Source: Semisulcospira habei (taxonomy: Eukaryota; Mollusca; Gastropoda; Semisulcospiridae). From it: a DNA stretch of 64,000 bases. A program made the translations under genes and the position numbers. The notes beneath the pieces are model-generated. The model saw only the letters and a list, made by a program, of their open reading frames with translations, did no database searches and had not been told where the DNA came from. The stretch lies in assembly GCA_036245525.1 (NCBI GenBank), contig BTPG01000002.1:121745451-121809450 (forward strand). Direction: 5' to 3'. This document shows positions 31,790 to 42,343 of this stretch, one piece after another (within the stretch, counting starts at the first letter, position 1; the number at the start of each line of letters is the position of its first letter).

Positions 31790-31885
31790 GAAGATAAGAT
31801 AAGATACTTTATTGCCATATGTTTCCATGTACAAAACAATAAAAACATTGGAATTTGTCTTGATGTCAGTTACTAAGACTAAAAT

Positions 31886-31925
<40 letters not shown>

Positions 31926-33060
31926 CCTCTGATTCAGTTAAAAGCTGACTACACATTTGTTCTCACTCGCCACTCGCGCTCTCTCTAATCAGTCCGGTCA
32001 ATCAGAGAGAGCGCGAACAGCCAGAGGGAAAAAACTGTTGTGGAATCTGCTGGTCCTGGTACGGATGGACCTGTACCTGCGCCCTGATGGTAAAATTTGG
32101 AAAAGTTCATTGCCGGGGTGGGTGGAATCACTGGAGATAAGACTTGCTCTACGTAAGAGACGCTGCTGGTACAGTGAGTCCAGGCTAGGAAGATCTCTGC
32201 CTATGATTTTTGAAGCGGTCTTGACCACCCTACTCAGTCTGATTTTCTCTTTGGCCGTGATGGAACCATATCAAACTGTGATCGAAAAGGTGATCACAGC
32301 TCAGTAAAATTGCATCAACATGTGGGCACCAAGACCGAAGCTTTCAGACGTCGCAGGAAGAACAAGCGCTGCTGTGCTTTTTGGACGATGAGGCGAGCGT
32401 TTTCCTCCAACTTAAGGCCACATGACAGGATAGTGCCAAGAAACTTAAAGTTCTGGACTGTTTCAATGATTTCACTATTGATCACAAGAGGGGGAGGTGA
32501 CTGTTTGTTTCTAAAGTCCACAATCATTTCTTTTGTTTTGCCAGAGTGCAGTTCAAGGTTGTTGTTATTACACCAGCTTGGAGTCTCAACCTGACTACGG
32601 TAGGCGGATTCGTCTGAGTTTGTAATGCACCCTTCCACTGTGGTGTCATCTGCAAATTTCAGAACTTTAGTACTGGCATGGCATGAAGCACAGTCATAAG
32701 TAAACAGGGAGTAGAGCATAGGGAAGAGCACGCACCCCTGAGGCGTGCCTGTGGATAAAATGAGGGTGGATGACACATTTTCACCAATTTTAACGACATG
32801 TGGTCTCAACAACAGGAAATCGAGGGTTCAGAGGCACAATGCTTCTGCAACTCTGATTTGCTGGATCTTCTGGTACAATTTGGATGGAATAATGGTGTTA
32901 AAAGCAGAACTGTATCAACAAATAAAATTCTGGCATAGGTGTTTTGGATTTCAAGGTGTTGTAAAACATAAAACAAACCAAGTGACGCTGCATCCTCCAC
33001 GGAACGTTTTTCGCGATATGCGAACATGTTTTTCTTGCATGGAAATGACCACAGATCTAA
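31790..33060 (-). mobile_element. L2/Rex1-like LINE fragment (RT C-terminal half), degenerate
   Basis: From right to left it encodes FAYREKRSVEDAASLGLFY (33027 onward), GTPQGCVLFPMLYSLFTYDC and LKFADDTTVEGCI (FADD site near 32650), then VQNFKFLGTILS, and finally DSLYQQRLLRRASLI. The motifs match L2/Rex1-type reverse transcriptases. Frameshifts and stops occur throughout. The 3' part includes a (CA)n run at 31889-31920 and an AAGATAAGATACTTTATTGCC tail. It lies in the intron between the 33179 and 31243 exons, in the sense orientation. Confidence 0.75.
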
Positions 33061-33178
33061 TTAGGGACTTCCAATATCACAAATTCTGTCGTGCAAACTG
33101 TAAAATTTGTCCCTCTTTTCCTGAAGTGTCTTTCTTTCCAAGTAGCTTACTTCCAAAAACTACTCTTGTGTTTCTCAC

Positions 33179-33349
33179 CCTGGCTACCAGTGAAGCTGCT
33201 GTGTGTGGACAAAGGAACGTTGCTGGGTCCCTGGCCTGTGGGTCCTGTTCCTATGTCAGGTGTAATGTTGACTGGAGTGCCTGTGCCAGTAAATCCAGAA
33301 TCGGTCGATCCAAGCGGTGTGTTGGCTCCAGTGGGCCCTGTTCCAACAT
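33179..33349 (-). CDS. Host gene linker-only exon between modules 5 and 6
   Basis: A 171-nt exon with acceptor GTTTTCTTTCCAG and donor GTGAGA; phase is 1 to 1 and length is a multiple of three. It has no cysteines and encodes DVGTGPTGANTPLGSTDSG, FTGTGTPVNITPDIGTGPTG and VPLSTHSSFTGSQ. It resembles the end of the neighbouring B exon (FTGTGTPVDITP, GIGMGQTG), so it probably arose by duplication of linker sequence. Being symmetric, it can be included or skipped without a frame change. Confidence 0.75.
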
Positions 33350-33494
33350 CTGGAAAGAAAACAGTAGTGTCACACTTGGGGAAATCCGCATGACATAGGT
33401 TGGTAATTCACTGCTCATACATATACTGTGATAGGACTGGGAAACTGTGATAAGAACAGATTACATTTCAATAATACAATACACAATGCTCTGA

Positions 33495-33670
33495 GCGTTA
33501 CAAATTTTGAAGGTGTCACCTAACGACCATGTTCCAGTTGCAGGAGATGGATCAACCAAGATAATTCAAAGGTAGTGCCAGATTAGTTTGGCCCCTGCTG
33601 GATAACCTGGTACTACCCTTGAATTATTATGGTTGATCCATCTCGTGATGTAGTGTGTCTAAGAAGATTA
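33495..33670. mobile_element. TTAA hairpin MITE, type 1 (copy H5, decayed)
   Basis: GATAATTCAAAGGTAGTGCC and GGTACTACCCTTGAATTAT form the stem, preceded by AGGTGTCACCTAACGACC. The terminal TTAA motifs are degraded. A still more decayed relative follows at about 33670-33870. Confidence 0.65.
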
Positions 33671-33878
33671 CATTACAGTTCTGGTGACATATTAACCATG
33701 GTAGTAAAAGGGTGGTGCCAAAACAGCCGAATGCTCCACAACCAACTATTCTGACGTCATGATTGATACATGCAGAAGAGCCCAGGCATTCTGACCCTAC
33801 CCTTCAACTACGTGTATTAAGTTTGATCCATGCTTTACTGTTATATGTCACGGATATCTGGGCTAAAACTTTTAATTT

Positions 33879-34087
33879 AATCCATTTAACCCCAACACAC
33901 TACAACAAAAAATGGATCGAACATGATAATTCAAGGTTAGTGCCAGATCAGCTTAGTGCCAACAGGCGTCATGCTGATCTGGCACTAACCTTGAATTATC
34001 ATGGTCGATCAATCAACTGCAACTGGTACACAGGCATTAGTTGACACCTCTAAAAGTTGGGAAATCCAGCACTGGAGTTAAATGGAT
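33879..34087. mobile_element. TTAA hairpin MITE, type 1 (copy H6) with coordinated arm changes
   Basis: The stem is CAAGGTTAGTGCCAGATCAGC pairing with GCTGATCTGGCACTAACCTTG. Compared with H3/H4 both arms carry matching substitutions. The right flank GTTGACACCTCTAAAAGTTGG matches H4. Confidence 0.8.
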
Positions 34088-34548
34088 GAAGTGTCCAAAA
34101 TGTGAGATGACTATGAATCAGTTGCAGGACCACAATAATTTGAGGATAGTGACTACTTTGTGTGGTGCCTTCCAGACCGTGCAGGAGTACTCCCCAAATA
34201 GACCCACTTGGGGAGTTATGAGTCCCCAAATAGACCCACTTGGGGTGTATTCCATAAGTAGATTTTTATTCAAACAAGGTTCTTAGCAACTCATTTGAAT
34301 ATATGCAGTAGTGTACTTGTGGCATGCTCCCTAAGTGGGTCTTCTATGGAATACACCTGCAAAAGGCACGGAAAATTATACATCATAATTTTCCATCTGG
34401 CACACAGTATGACAAAGAATAAATAATGTACAATAAACACAACTTAAGCACCAGCAAATGACCCAGTAATAAATCAATAGGCAAATACACCAACAGGAAT
34501 GGTGAAACTCTTCTGGCTCACAATCATGCCTGATCTGGATTTATATTA
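34088..34548. other. Intron with a short inverted repeat, no gene
   Basis: CCCCAAATAGACCCACTTGG occurs twice (about 34192 and 34223) and is followed by GTGTATTCCATAAGTAG. CTAAGTGGGTCTTCTATGGAAT with ACACC at 34330-34357 is an inverted relative. No coding exon was found. Confidence 0.5.
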
Positions 34549-35806
34549 CAGTGGAGTCCGCTTAACACGAATTTCTGGGGTCAGGGAAAATTAGTTCGTG
34601 TAAACCGTATTTCCTGTTAACCGATTTAGACTAAAACGTGTTCATAGTCTGAAACATGAGAGTGTGTGGGAGACCGAGAATGCCCGGCCCTGGAGGTTAG
34701 ACGCGCACAGTACCATACTTTACTTGCTTACTCTCATCTCAATAGGACAACAACAGACCACATGCATACAGCCCGTGGATTTAATGTACAATTCATCAGG
34801 AAAACAACAATCCATCTGATGAAACTGGTCCGTAACCACGTGCAGTATAGGAGCTATTGTGCTATTTTTAGCTGTCTACCAATGTGTACGCGAAGTTTAC
34901 TATGAACGTGGCTTCTCGCAGATCAGTGTCACGATCCTTGGAACTGCTGTTTTCACCCACGGTAGTACTTGTCGTCTCCTATTGCTTACACTTTAGCTCT
35001 GCATGTGTTTTATCACGCTTGTATTGAGGAATGAAAAAAATCAAGCGCTAAAAATAACTGACCGTGGATGAATGAATACACATACAAGATCGGCAAAATA
35101 CAGAAACACTATCAGTTGTGATGGCAGTTCATCAGTTGCACTCCCTCCTCACTCCCGCCGCACATCACATGGTCAGTCTTTGTCTTGAGTTGAAAAAAGA
35201 ATGGGAAAAGAAGAATCTCATCTAGACTAACTCGCTGTGCTTACCACCGACCGATCATTTTCAGAAACAGGGCTAAAAACACCGTGCAGCCCTCTCGTCC
35301 CTCCTCTCTCCCTCCTCCACCACTCCACCCCCTCCCTCTTGCCAGGCTCTTGTGGTCGGTCGTCAACGTCCTCCGTCACTTGTGTAGCGATACACGTCAG
35401 CGCGTGTGTTGAGCACTAGTGCTCGTAAACAATGGATAGCCTCAGCCATTGGCGATGCTGATCGGACGGAGGTGTGAAAGCTAACTGACTGATGCGGTCA
35501 TTCGGGTATATTGGCTATATTGCGTAACGGAGTTAGCGGGTACTTCTGTAAACAAAGCTTCCGCGTGCGGCGTTACATGGAGGACGGCATTGTTTCAGTC
35601 CTTGGGATGGTTGTTCGTGTTAAACAGGTGAAAATACTATAAAATGTGCTGTTGGGAAAACAAAATCATCTTCGAGTTAAGCATAAAATTTTAATCCTCG
35701 CGCTGGGACAATATGGCGTTGCGCGTCCCCTGGGTGGTGGATAGGGGGTCCCTCGCGAGAGGGGGGCACCGCATGAAATAAGGTGCCGTGAACCAACATG
35801 GTCTAA

Positions 35807-36302
35807 AGGCCCCGCCACACGTGCCGGTTGTGCACCGATTTTGAAGCCGATTCCGATCCGATTGCGATCGGCTGACGTCAATTATCCGATCCGGTCCCAA
35901 TCGGCTGGGAATCGGGTGTCTAGAACCTGCTCTATTTTTCCGATCCGAATCGGCCCCGGTTGTAAGCTTCAACCAATCAGAGCGCAAAGCACGTCGTTTC
36001 GAGTTTGCAAATGGCGGAACACGCCTGTTGTGATCAGTACCACCGCCGTTGCTGATGTTTCGCACGCCTCTTCCCGAATATGATGCAAAACTGCTGATAA
36101 TGCAAGCACATCATCATCACTGTCAAAACTAGCAGCCATTTTGCAGAACAGGTACGACTTTGATCTTCGGTTCAAACCGGTCGGCTAAACAAGTCGGGCA
36201 ATGTGTGGCAGTGCACACGTTTTTTTTAGTCCGGCCCGATCACCTACCGATTCGAAACTGATCGGGAATCGGCCTCAAAACCGGGCATGTGTAGCGGGGC
36301 CT
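35807..36302. mobile_element. PIF/Harbinger-like MITE in the LINE-A2 leader
   Basis: The termini are AGGCCCCGCCACACGTG and CATGTGTAGCGGGGCCT, flanked by TAA on both sides (35804-35806 and 36303-36305). A 3-bp TAA/TTA target is the hallmark of PIF/Harbinger. The interior has CCGATTCCGATCCGATT and its inverse near both ends. A short minus frame (MAASFDSDDDVLALSAVLHH) near 36138 could be a transposase relic, but I cannot confirm that. Confidence 0.72.
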
Positions 36303-36470
36303 TAAGGGAAGGAGACTCCGACAGAAAACCCCTGGTCCTCCTAGTAAGGGGGTTGGGCGTGGGGGTAGCTTACCCACCCTGCAAATAAGGAAATAGCTAC
36401 AGAAACGCCGACAAACAGACAAACAGCAATTCCTTTCCTGAAGGAGGAAGGTTCTTCTACCAGAAGATTT

Positions 36471-37600
36471 ATGACGTCGTGTGGTGAAAGCAGGAAGTCT
36501 TCGGAAGCCACAGGACCGAGCCGCCTCTCTTTATCCAGGGACACAATCATGGGTACATGGAATATCAAGACCATGTACCAGAGCGGCAAGGTCGCCCAGA
36601 TAGCAGCGAAAATGCAAAAGTACAACCTTTCCCTGCTAGGTATCAGTGAAGCCAGATGGACGCAGTCTGGGCAGAAAAGGCTGTTAAGTGGGGAGATGAT
36701 TCTGTATTCAGGTCACGAAGAGGAGAATGCCCCCCATAAAGAAGGTGTAGCACTAATGCTGTCACCAGTGACACTGAGAGCGCTGATGGGCTGGGAACCT
36801 CTGGGGCCAAGAATTATCACAGCAGCCTTTAGAACCAGGAAAAAGATTAAACTCAACGTCATTCAGTGTTATGCGCCTAATGACAGTGACTTGGAAGAGA
36901 AACAAGAATTCTACGACCGACTCCAGAGTGCTGTGGACAAATGTACGGAGCGAGACATCGCCATCGTCATGGGCGATTTCAATGCCAAAATAGGGGAGAA
37001 CAACACCGGATATGAAGAGGTGATGGGGAGACAGGGACTAGGGGAGATGTGTGAGAACGGGGAGAGGTTTGTAGACTTTTGTGCTCTAAACAGACTTGTC
37101 ATTGGAGGCAGCATCTTCCCACACAGAAGAATACACAAAGCAACTTGGGTCTCACCTGACCATACTACAGAGAACCAAATAGACCATATCTGCATTAGCA
37201 AGAAATTTAGAAGATCCCTTCTAGATGTTCGAGTGAAGAGGGGAGCAGATGTCGCCTCAGACCACCATCTGCTTACCTTAAGAATAAAGCTCAAGTTAAA
37301 GAAAAGCCGCACAGATACAACAAGAAGACAGCGCTATAATGTAGGCCTCCTGAGAGAGACTGGAGTGAGAGAAGAGTTCAAACTGGTGCTGTCCAACCGG
37401 TTTCAAGCGTTACAGAAGCTGGTAAACGAAGAGGAGGCGGTCACCACAGAGCAGCAGTGGAAGGCAGTTAGAGAGGCACTGAACTCAACCTGCAAAGACA
37501 CTGTAGGGTTCAGGAAACAACATCACAAGGACTGGCTGTCGGCACAGACCTTGAAGAAGATAGAAGTGAGGAAGCAGAAGAAAGCAGTTGTCCAACAACA
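36471..37600 (+). pseudogene. LINE-A2 endonuclease domain (open ~375 codons)
   Basis: The likely start is ATG 36549 (MGTWNIKTMYQSGKVAQ). Motifs are LGISEARW (catalytic Glu), VIQCYAPN, IVMGDFNAKIG (Asp/Asn), NQIDHICIS and ASDHHLL (final Asp-His), the complete APE endonuclease set. The frame stays open through VGFRKQHHKDWLSAQTL and is lost at an extra C near 37592. The endonuclease nicks target DNA for target-primed reverse transcription. Confidence 0.85.
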
Positions 37601-39440
37601 GTCGCACGAGAGCAACCAAAGCAAGGGCACAGGAGGAATACTCGGAAGCCAACCGCGAGGTGAAGAGGAGTATCAGGGCAGACAAGAGGGCCTACAAAGA
37701 CAGCCTGGCAGCAGAGGCGGAAAAGGCAGCAGACAGCGGCAACATGAAACAGCTCTACGACATTACCAGAAGATTGTCAGGCAAATAAGGCCATACAGAA
37801 AGACCAGTAAAAGACAAAGAAGGCAAGCCTATTGCAGACAGAGCAGACCAACTCGACAGATGGGCCAAGTATTTTGAAGAGTTACTGAACTGACCCCCTC
37901 CCCCCCCCCTCCCCCCCCCCCCGACATCCAGCCAGCAGAGACTGACCTATCCATCAGCTGTGACAGACCCAGCCGGGAAGTGATCAGAAGAGCAGTGGCA
38001 TTTTTGAAGAACGGCAAAGCAGCAGGGCCAGATGGCATCCCAGCGAATTCTCTGAAAGCAGACCTAGAGACAACAGTAGAGCTGCTGTATCCACTGTTTG
38101 GTAAGATCTTGGAAGAGGAGGTGATGCCGGCTGACTGGAAGGAGGGGTACCTAATCAAGATTCCCAAGAAAGGCGACCTCAGCAAGTGTTCCAACTACAG
38201 AGGAATCACCTTGCTGTCAGTACCAGGAAAGGTCTTCAACAGGATCATCCTGGAGAGAATGAAGAGCTCCGTTGACCCCCAGCTGAGAGACCAGCAAGCA
38301 GGATTCAGAAAAAAAAAGTTCATGTACAGACCTGATCGCCACTCTCCGCATCATCGTGGAACAGTCTCTGGAGTGGAGCTCCCCGCTATACGTCAACTTT
38401 GTGGATTACGAGAAAGCATTTGACAGCGTGGACCGAGAGACTTGTGGAAACTCCTACGACACTATGGTGTACCCACAAAGCTTGTCTGCCTGATCAAGAG
38501 CAGCTACGATGGCATGACATGTCGCGGGATCCACGAAGGACAGTTTACCAGGGAGCTCCAGGTCAGAACCGGCGTCAGGCAGGGGTATCTGCTGTCTCCG
38601 TTCCTCATCCTACTGGCCATAGACTGGGTCATGATGAGGATCACTGAGCAGAGAAGAAGCGGAATACAGTGGACACTGTGGACACAGCTTGACGACCTCG
38701 ATTTTGCAGATGACTTGGCTTTACTGTCCCACACTCATCAACAAATGCAGGACAAGACCACGAAGCTTGCCGACATCTCGTCCCAAGTGGGCCTTACCAT
38801 CCACAAACAGAAAACATAGTCTCCAGACAATGAGGCTGAACGCAACCAGGGAAGAACCAGTCTTGCTTGCCCCGTTGGAGGAGGTAGAGTCCTTCACCTA
38901 TCTCGGGAGCATCATCGACAAAAAAAGGCGGCACTGATGCAGATGTCAGAGCACGAATCGGTAAAGCAAGAGTAGCCTTTCTTCAGTTGAAAAAATGTGG
39001 AGTTCCAGAGAGCTGTCACAACACACCAAAGTCCGAATTTTCAACTCAAACGTAAAAGCAGTTCTCCTATATGGAGCAGAGACTTGGAGGTTGACAAAAA
39101 CCACAGTCAACAGAGTACAGATCATCATAAACAGCTGCCTTAGAAGAATCTTGAAAATCCACTGGCCAGAGAAGATCAGCAACGTCAGACTCTGGGAGCA
39201 GATAACATGTGAGAAAGAAATTGGGCGAAGAAGATGGGGATGGATTGGTCACAGTCTGAGAAAGCCAGTTTCCAGTATCTCTAGGCACTGTCATGGAACC
39301 CGCAGGGAAAGAGGAAAAGAGGCAACCCGAGAAACACCTGGCGTCGAGACCTCCAAGCAGACATCAAGAGACTGGGAACCACCTGGATTAAAATCGAAGG
39401 AGAAGCACAGGACAGGAGTCGCTGGAGGTCTCTCGTCGAC
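37588..39440 (+). pseudogene. LINE-A2 reverse transcriptase and C-terminal region, multiply frameshifted
   Basis: Pieces in order are ARAQEEYSEANREVKR (37588-37788); FLKNGKAAGPDGIPAN to YRGITLLSVPGKVFNR (37980-38315); ELQVRTGVRQGYLLSPF and [20 protein letters not shown] (38442-38819, FADD site near 38706); and [13 protein letters not shown] to [15 protein letters not shown] (38995-39480). Changes of frame lie at a C run (37897-37921), an A run near 38314 and several 1-bp indels. Confidence 0.82.
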
Positions 39441-39851
39441 GGCTTATACCCTGGGAGGGGTGACAGGCGTAAGTAAGTAAGTAAGTATGAAATTTTAATA
39501 GAGGACAAGAGGGCTCTCACCCTGGAATTCAAAATCTTTCGTGTTAACCAGAAATTTGTGTAAAGTGTGTTAGTGTTAACTGGACTCCACTGTACCTTGA
39601 TCTTTCTGACAAGATAAACCATTTAAGCAACTGTTAAATGTCATGAAAGAATTAGCTGGAAATGGTACCTGAGAAATCTTATGTTTTCTCACCACTTGTG
39701 CCTTTTTTTACACACTTGAACTATCTTGGCTACCGACATTTACAATTAGGTAGCCAAATTAGTATGCATTGAAAGGCCTTATCATCAACTACCTTTGTAC
39801 CAGGTATTAAGTGAAAAAAATGCAAAAGTTCACAATATAAACTAATCTTCG

Positions 39852-40398
39852 AAAAGAAAAGGGGAGACTGCCAGTGCTAATATTTTAGGAAGGTTACAAA
39901 GTAAAGTAGATAATAGCACTGTCAGGGGAGAGAAGTGTGCATGATCGACCAGTGATCATAGATCTACTGTGGCCAAAGCACACAACAACAAAAAAAGGGA
40001 TAGGAAAGAGAGGGGGCGCTAAAAAAGTGACTGAAAGCAATGCATATGGAAGCCCCCCCCCCCCCCCCCACGAAGGGGGGCGTATCACATATCCACTGTT
40101 CCAGCCACTCAGTGCATGGAAATTTAAATCTAGGTCCCCCAAAGGGGGGTCCAGATATTTAGCAGGTGTGGACAGCTGTTTCGGTCTTGGTGACCTCTTC
40201 AGCACACCATCGGCGATACTGGAGGAGGCAGGAATTTCTGCCTACCTGCAATGACAACCACATGTTACTGTGGTGTCTGCAGGGGCATACATTCCATGCC
40301 ACCACCTAGAGCCAAATTTCCATGCACCCTAAAAGAGAACCTACCAAAAGGGGGGAAGGAAGTGCTATTATCTACTTTACTTTGTAACCTTCCGAAAA
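39852..40398. mobile_element. Foldback element E2
   Basis: It starts AAAAGAAAAGGGGAGACTGC as E1 does, and contains GGTTACAAAGTAAAGTAG near the left and the inverse CTACTTTACTTTGTAACC near the right. TAATCTTCG flanks both sides (39843-39851 and 40399-40407), a clean 9-bp target duplication. Its central arms are partly deleted relative to E1. Confidence 0.75.
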
Positions 40399-40467
40399 TA
40401 ATCTTCGTTGAAAAATGGATTCCATAGTCTCCAACAAAATATGCTAATAACGGTCAGAGGACAATGG

Positions 40468-40541
<74 letters not shown>
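40468..40541 (+). repeat. (TAA)n microsatellite, about 24 repeats
   Basis: An uninterrupted TAA run. On the minus strand it is the 3' tail of the adjacent SINE. Confidence 0.95.
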
Positions 40542-40945
40542 GATAAAGCGCATTAAATAGGCGCTTTATCCCAATTGAAAATCGGCTCAAAGCGCTGCCG
40601 CGAACTGAACCCAACAAGCGCGCTCTCGTGAATCACGCGCATTCACTCACACACTGTACATAAACACAGAACATTCACGTGGTGCTAAGGGCAAGCTCAA
40701 GCGAGCTATTGAAGATTTGGAAGTTCAAATCATTTATATTTGAAATTTGATTAAGTGGGCTGAAATTGATACCAAGTCGTGGAAGAGGAAGAGCCGGAGT
40801 ACCCGGAGAAAGAACCCCCGACGGTCCGCCCGAATTAACGGTGACACTTACTAGAGGAAAAAAGTCCGACGCCGGAACCGGGTATCGAATCTCGCACCTC
40901 TTGCATTGGTGGCAGGCGCTTTTACCCCTGCGCCACGGACAGATG
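40541..40945 (-). mobile_element. tRNA-derived SINE with LINE-like tail
   Basis: On the minus strand the head GTCCGTGGCGCAGGGGTAAA carries a box A-like sequence. GAGATTCGATACCCGG about 45 bases later is box B-like, and a short T run follows. A central region (CGGGTACTCCGGCTCTTCC) and a 3' end (GGGATAAAGCGCCTATTTAA) precede the (TTA)n tail. The GCGC-TAT/ATT tail resembles those of the LINEs ending at 55920 and 48268, the usual way a SINE borrows LINE machinery. Confidence 0.72.
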
Positions 40946-41138
40946 ACCACTGGCCCAGTGCATAGACTCACTTTTGCTATTGCACCTAAGCCAAAAATTA
41001 GAAATCACAACACGTCTAGAATTAGTTCCCTTTACAGAAGAAAAAGACCATCAATGATTGAACTGGTGTGCCAGTGAAGCCATGCAGATATGGCTCTAAC
41101 TGGGGGCACATTTGTCCCTGTTTGTCCCATCCCAATAC

Positions 41139-41368
41139 CTGGTGTGATATCCACAGGTGTGCCAGTGCCAGTGAATCCAGGTAAGGTGCTGCCAGGTGGG
41201 AGTGTGAACCCACTGCCCGAGGGGCCGGTGCCGCTGAAGCCCTGTGCGGTACCAGTCGGGGGGCTGGGAGTTGGGGGGTAGCAGGCGGCCCTCTTGCAAC
41301 ATCCAGTCACATCCTCTGGATCTGGTTCCATCACACACTCTGGGGGTAGGAAGTAGTAGTTGGAACAC
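41139..41368 (-). CDS. Host gene exon B, VWC module 5 second half plus linker (3' edge uncertain)
   Basis: The acceptor is ATCACGTCCAG (G at 41368); it starts in phase 2. It encodes CSNYYFLPPEC then TGCCKRAAC and a linker with GTAQGFSGTGPSGSGFTLPP and FTGTGTPVDITP. I place the end at 41139, before GTATTG, because this gives phase 1 and joins the linker exon at 33349 as DITP-D. The donor is weak, and the open frame runs on to about 41032. Confidence 0.72.
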
Positions 41369-41471
41369 CTGGACGTGATAAACAAAATGGTCATAACAAA
41401 CTTTTGAAGGCTAAGTGCGAAGATTGGTGTTTGTTAGTGCCTCCTTTCTCCCTTCCTTGAGGCACAAAGCC

Positions 41472-41672
41472 ACCCACTCAACACATGCCCTCCAATTTAT
41501 GTTTGGTCAACTCCTGCCCTATGACATAGGGCAGGAGATGATCATAGACATAGGGCAGGAGATGACCATAGACATAGGGCTGGAGATGACCATAGACATA
41601 GGGCAGGAGATGACCATAGACATAGGGCAGGAGATGACCATAGATAAATTGGAGGGCATGTGTTGAATGGGT
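41472..41672. repeat. Inverted repeat whose arm holds five 24-bp tandem units
   Basis: The outer arms 41472-41500 and 41644-41672 pair over 29 nt with one mismatch (CACATGCCCTCCAATTTAT). Between them ACATAGGGCAGGAGATGACC plus ATAG repeats five times exactly (41524-41643). An inner palindrome CTCCTGCCCTATG/CATAGGGCAGGAG precedes the array. Confidence 0.88.
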
Positions 41673-41996
41673 AGTTTGGCGCCTCAGGGCATTCTGTAAT
41701 TTTACTGGCCAGAGGTCTAGAGGTGGTGTTGAAATGACTGTTTCCTGGCGTCTCTTTCTAGCCACCATCTCTACACAGCCAGTCAGTCTAGCTCCTTCTT
41801 ACGTATCATTCCATACTTAGGCAAAGAAAAGATGCGGGTTAGGTACTCATGCAGACAGTATAAATAAAAGATGTTAACATTATCTTAAAGACAGAACAAC
41901 AAACACCGTCTTTACTGCATATCTCTAAACTGAATGATAAACACAAGAAAAATTTACATGTTACTTCTCTCCAAAAACAATGAAGACAAACTATAC

Positions 41997-42111
41997 CTGT
42001 CAATACACTGGTACTGTCCGCGGAGAGCATCAATACAGGTGCATGCATAGTCACAGCCATCTACCCACATCTCATCTTGGTTGTAGATCACCCCCTTGTA
42101 CACACAGGCAT
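41997..42111 (-). CDS. Host gene exon A, VWC module 5 first half
   Basis: A 115-nt exon with acceptor TTTCTACCTAG and donor GTATAG; phase is 1 to 2. It encodes ACVYKGVIYNQDEMWVDGC then DYACTCIDALRGQYQCIDR. It joins exon 41368 with an Arg-Cys junction. Confidence 0.88.
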
Positions 42112-42343
42112 CTAGGTAGAAACATAACAGTTTCACTTTCAACAGCAATGGGCAATCTCTTTGAGAAAAGCACAAACCAACTTTGTACAATCAGTGAGTA
42201 AAAAGATAAACACATGAGATAAAATGTAAATCAACTGTTATGTGATGAGCAACATCACACAATTTTATCACTTCTGGCTGTAGGCATCACAAAGTGGTAC
42301 TGTCATCTTACACAAGCTTGGCTTGACTTCGCGAACGAAGATT

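Larger units (their letters stand above)
35696..39489 (+). mobile_element. LINE-A copy 2, near full length, target duplication AAATTTTAAT
   Basis: It is flanked by AAATTTTAAT at 35686-35695 and 39490-39499 and ends in a (TAAG)n tail like copy 1. It contains a 5' leader (with a Harbinger-like MITE), an endonuclease from ATG 36549 and an RT to about 39440. Frameshifts near 37592, 37900, 38320, 38440, 38820 and 38930 inactivate it. Confidence 0.85.
34549..39592. mobile_element. pogo/Tigger-like non-autonomous DNA transposon, split by LINE-A2
   Basis: The left end is TA-CAGTGGAGTCCGCTTAACAC and the right end GTGTTAACTGGACTCCACTG-TA. The termini are inverted and flanked by the TA target typical of Tc1/mariner/pogo elements; a CAGTGGAGTCC start is pogo/Tigger-like. 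Removing the nested LINE leaves about 1.2 kb. No transposase frame is recognised in the outer parts (34549-35685 and 39500-39592). Confidence 0.72.
39690..40998. repeat. R-family repeat remnant R3, split by foldback, microsatellite and SINE
   Basis: Its left part (AAATTAGTATGCATTGAAAGG, CTTATCATCAACTACCTTTG) and right part (CATAGACTCACTTTTGCTAT, TGCACCTAAGCC) match the R family. Between them are a foldback element (39852-40398), a (TAA)n run and a SINE. Only one body unit remains. Confidence 0.6.

Noticed and set aside
33745..34050. Short ORFs near 33763-34044 and 30425-30742 as host exons
   Set aside because: They overlap MITE hairpins or lack cysteine pattern, splice-site pairs of the right phase and any recognisable domain.
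36138..36175. A Harbinger transposase or MADF gene in the MITE
   Set aside because: The 68-codon frame is too short and lacks a recognisable catalytic motif; noted only as a possible relic.
40860..40945. A functional tRNA gene
   Set aside because: Box A and box B-like sequences are present, but the sequence continues into a SINE body and (TTA)n tail and the cloverleaf is degraded.
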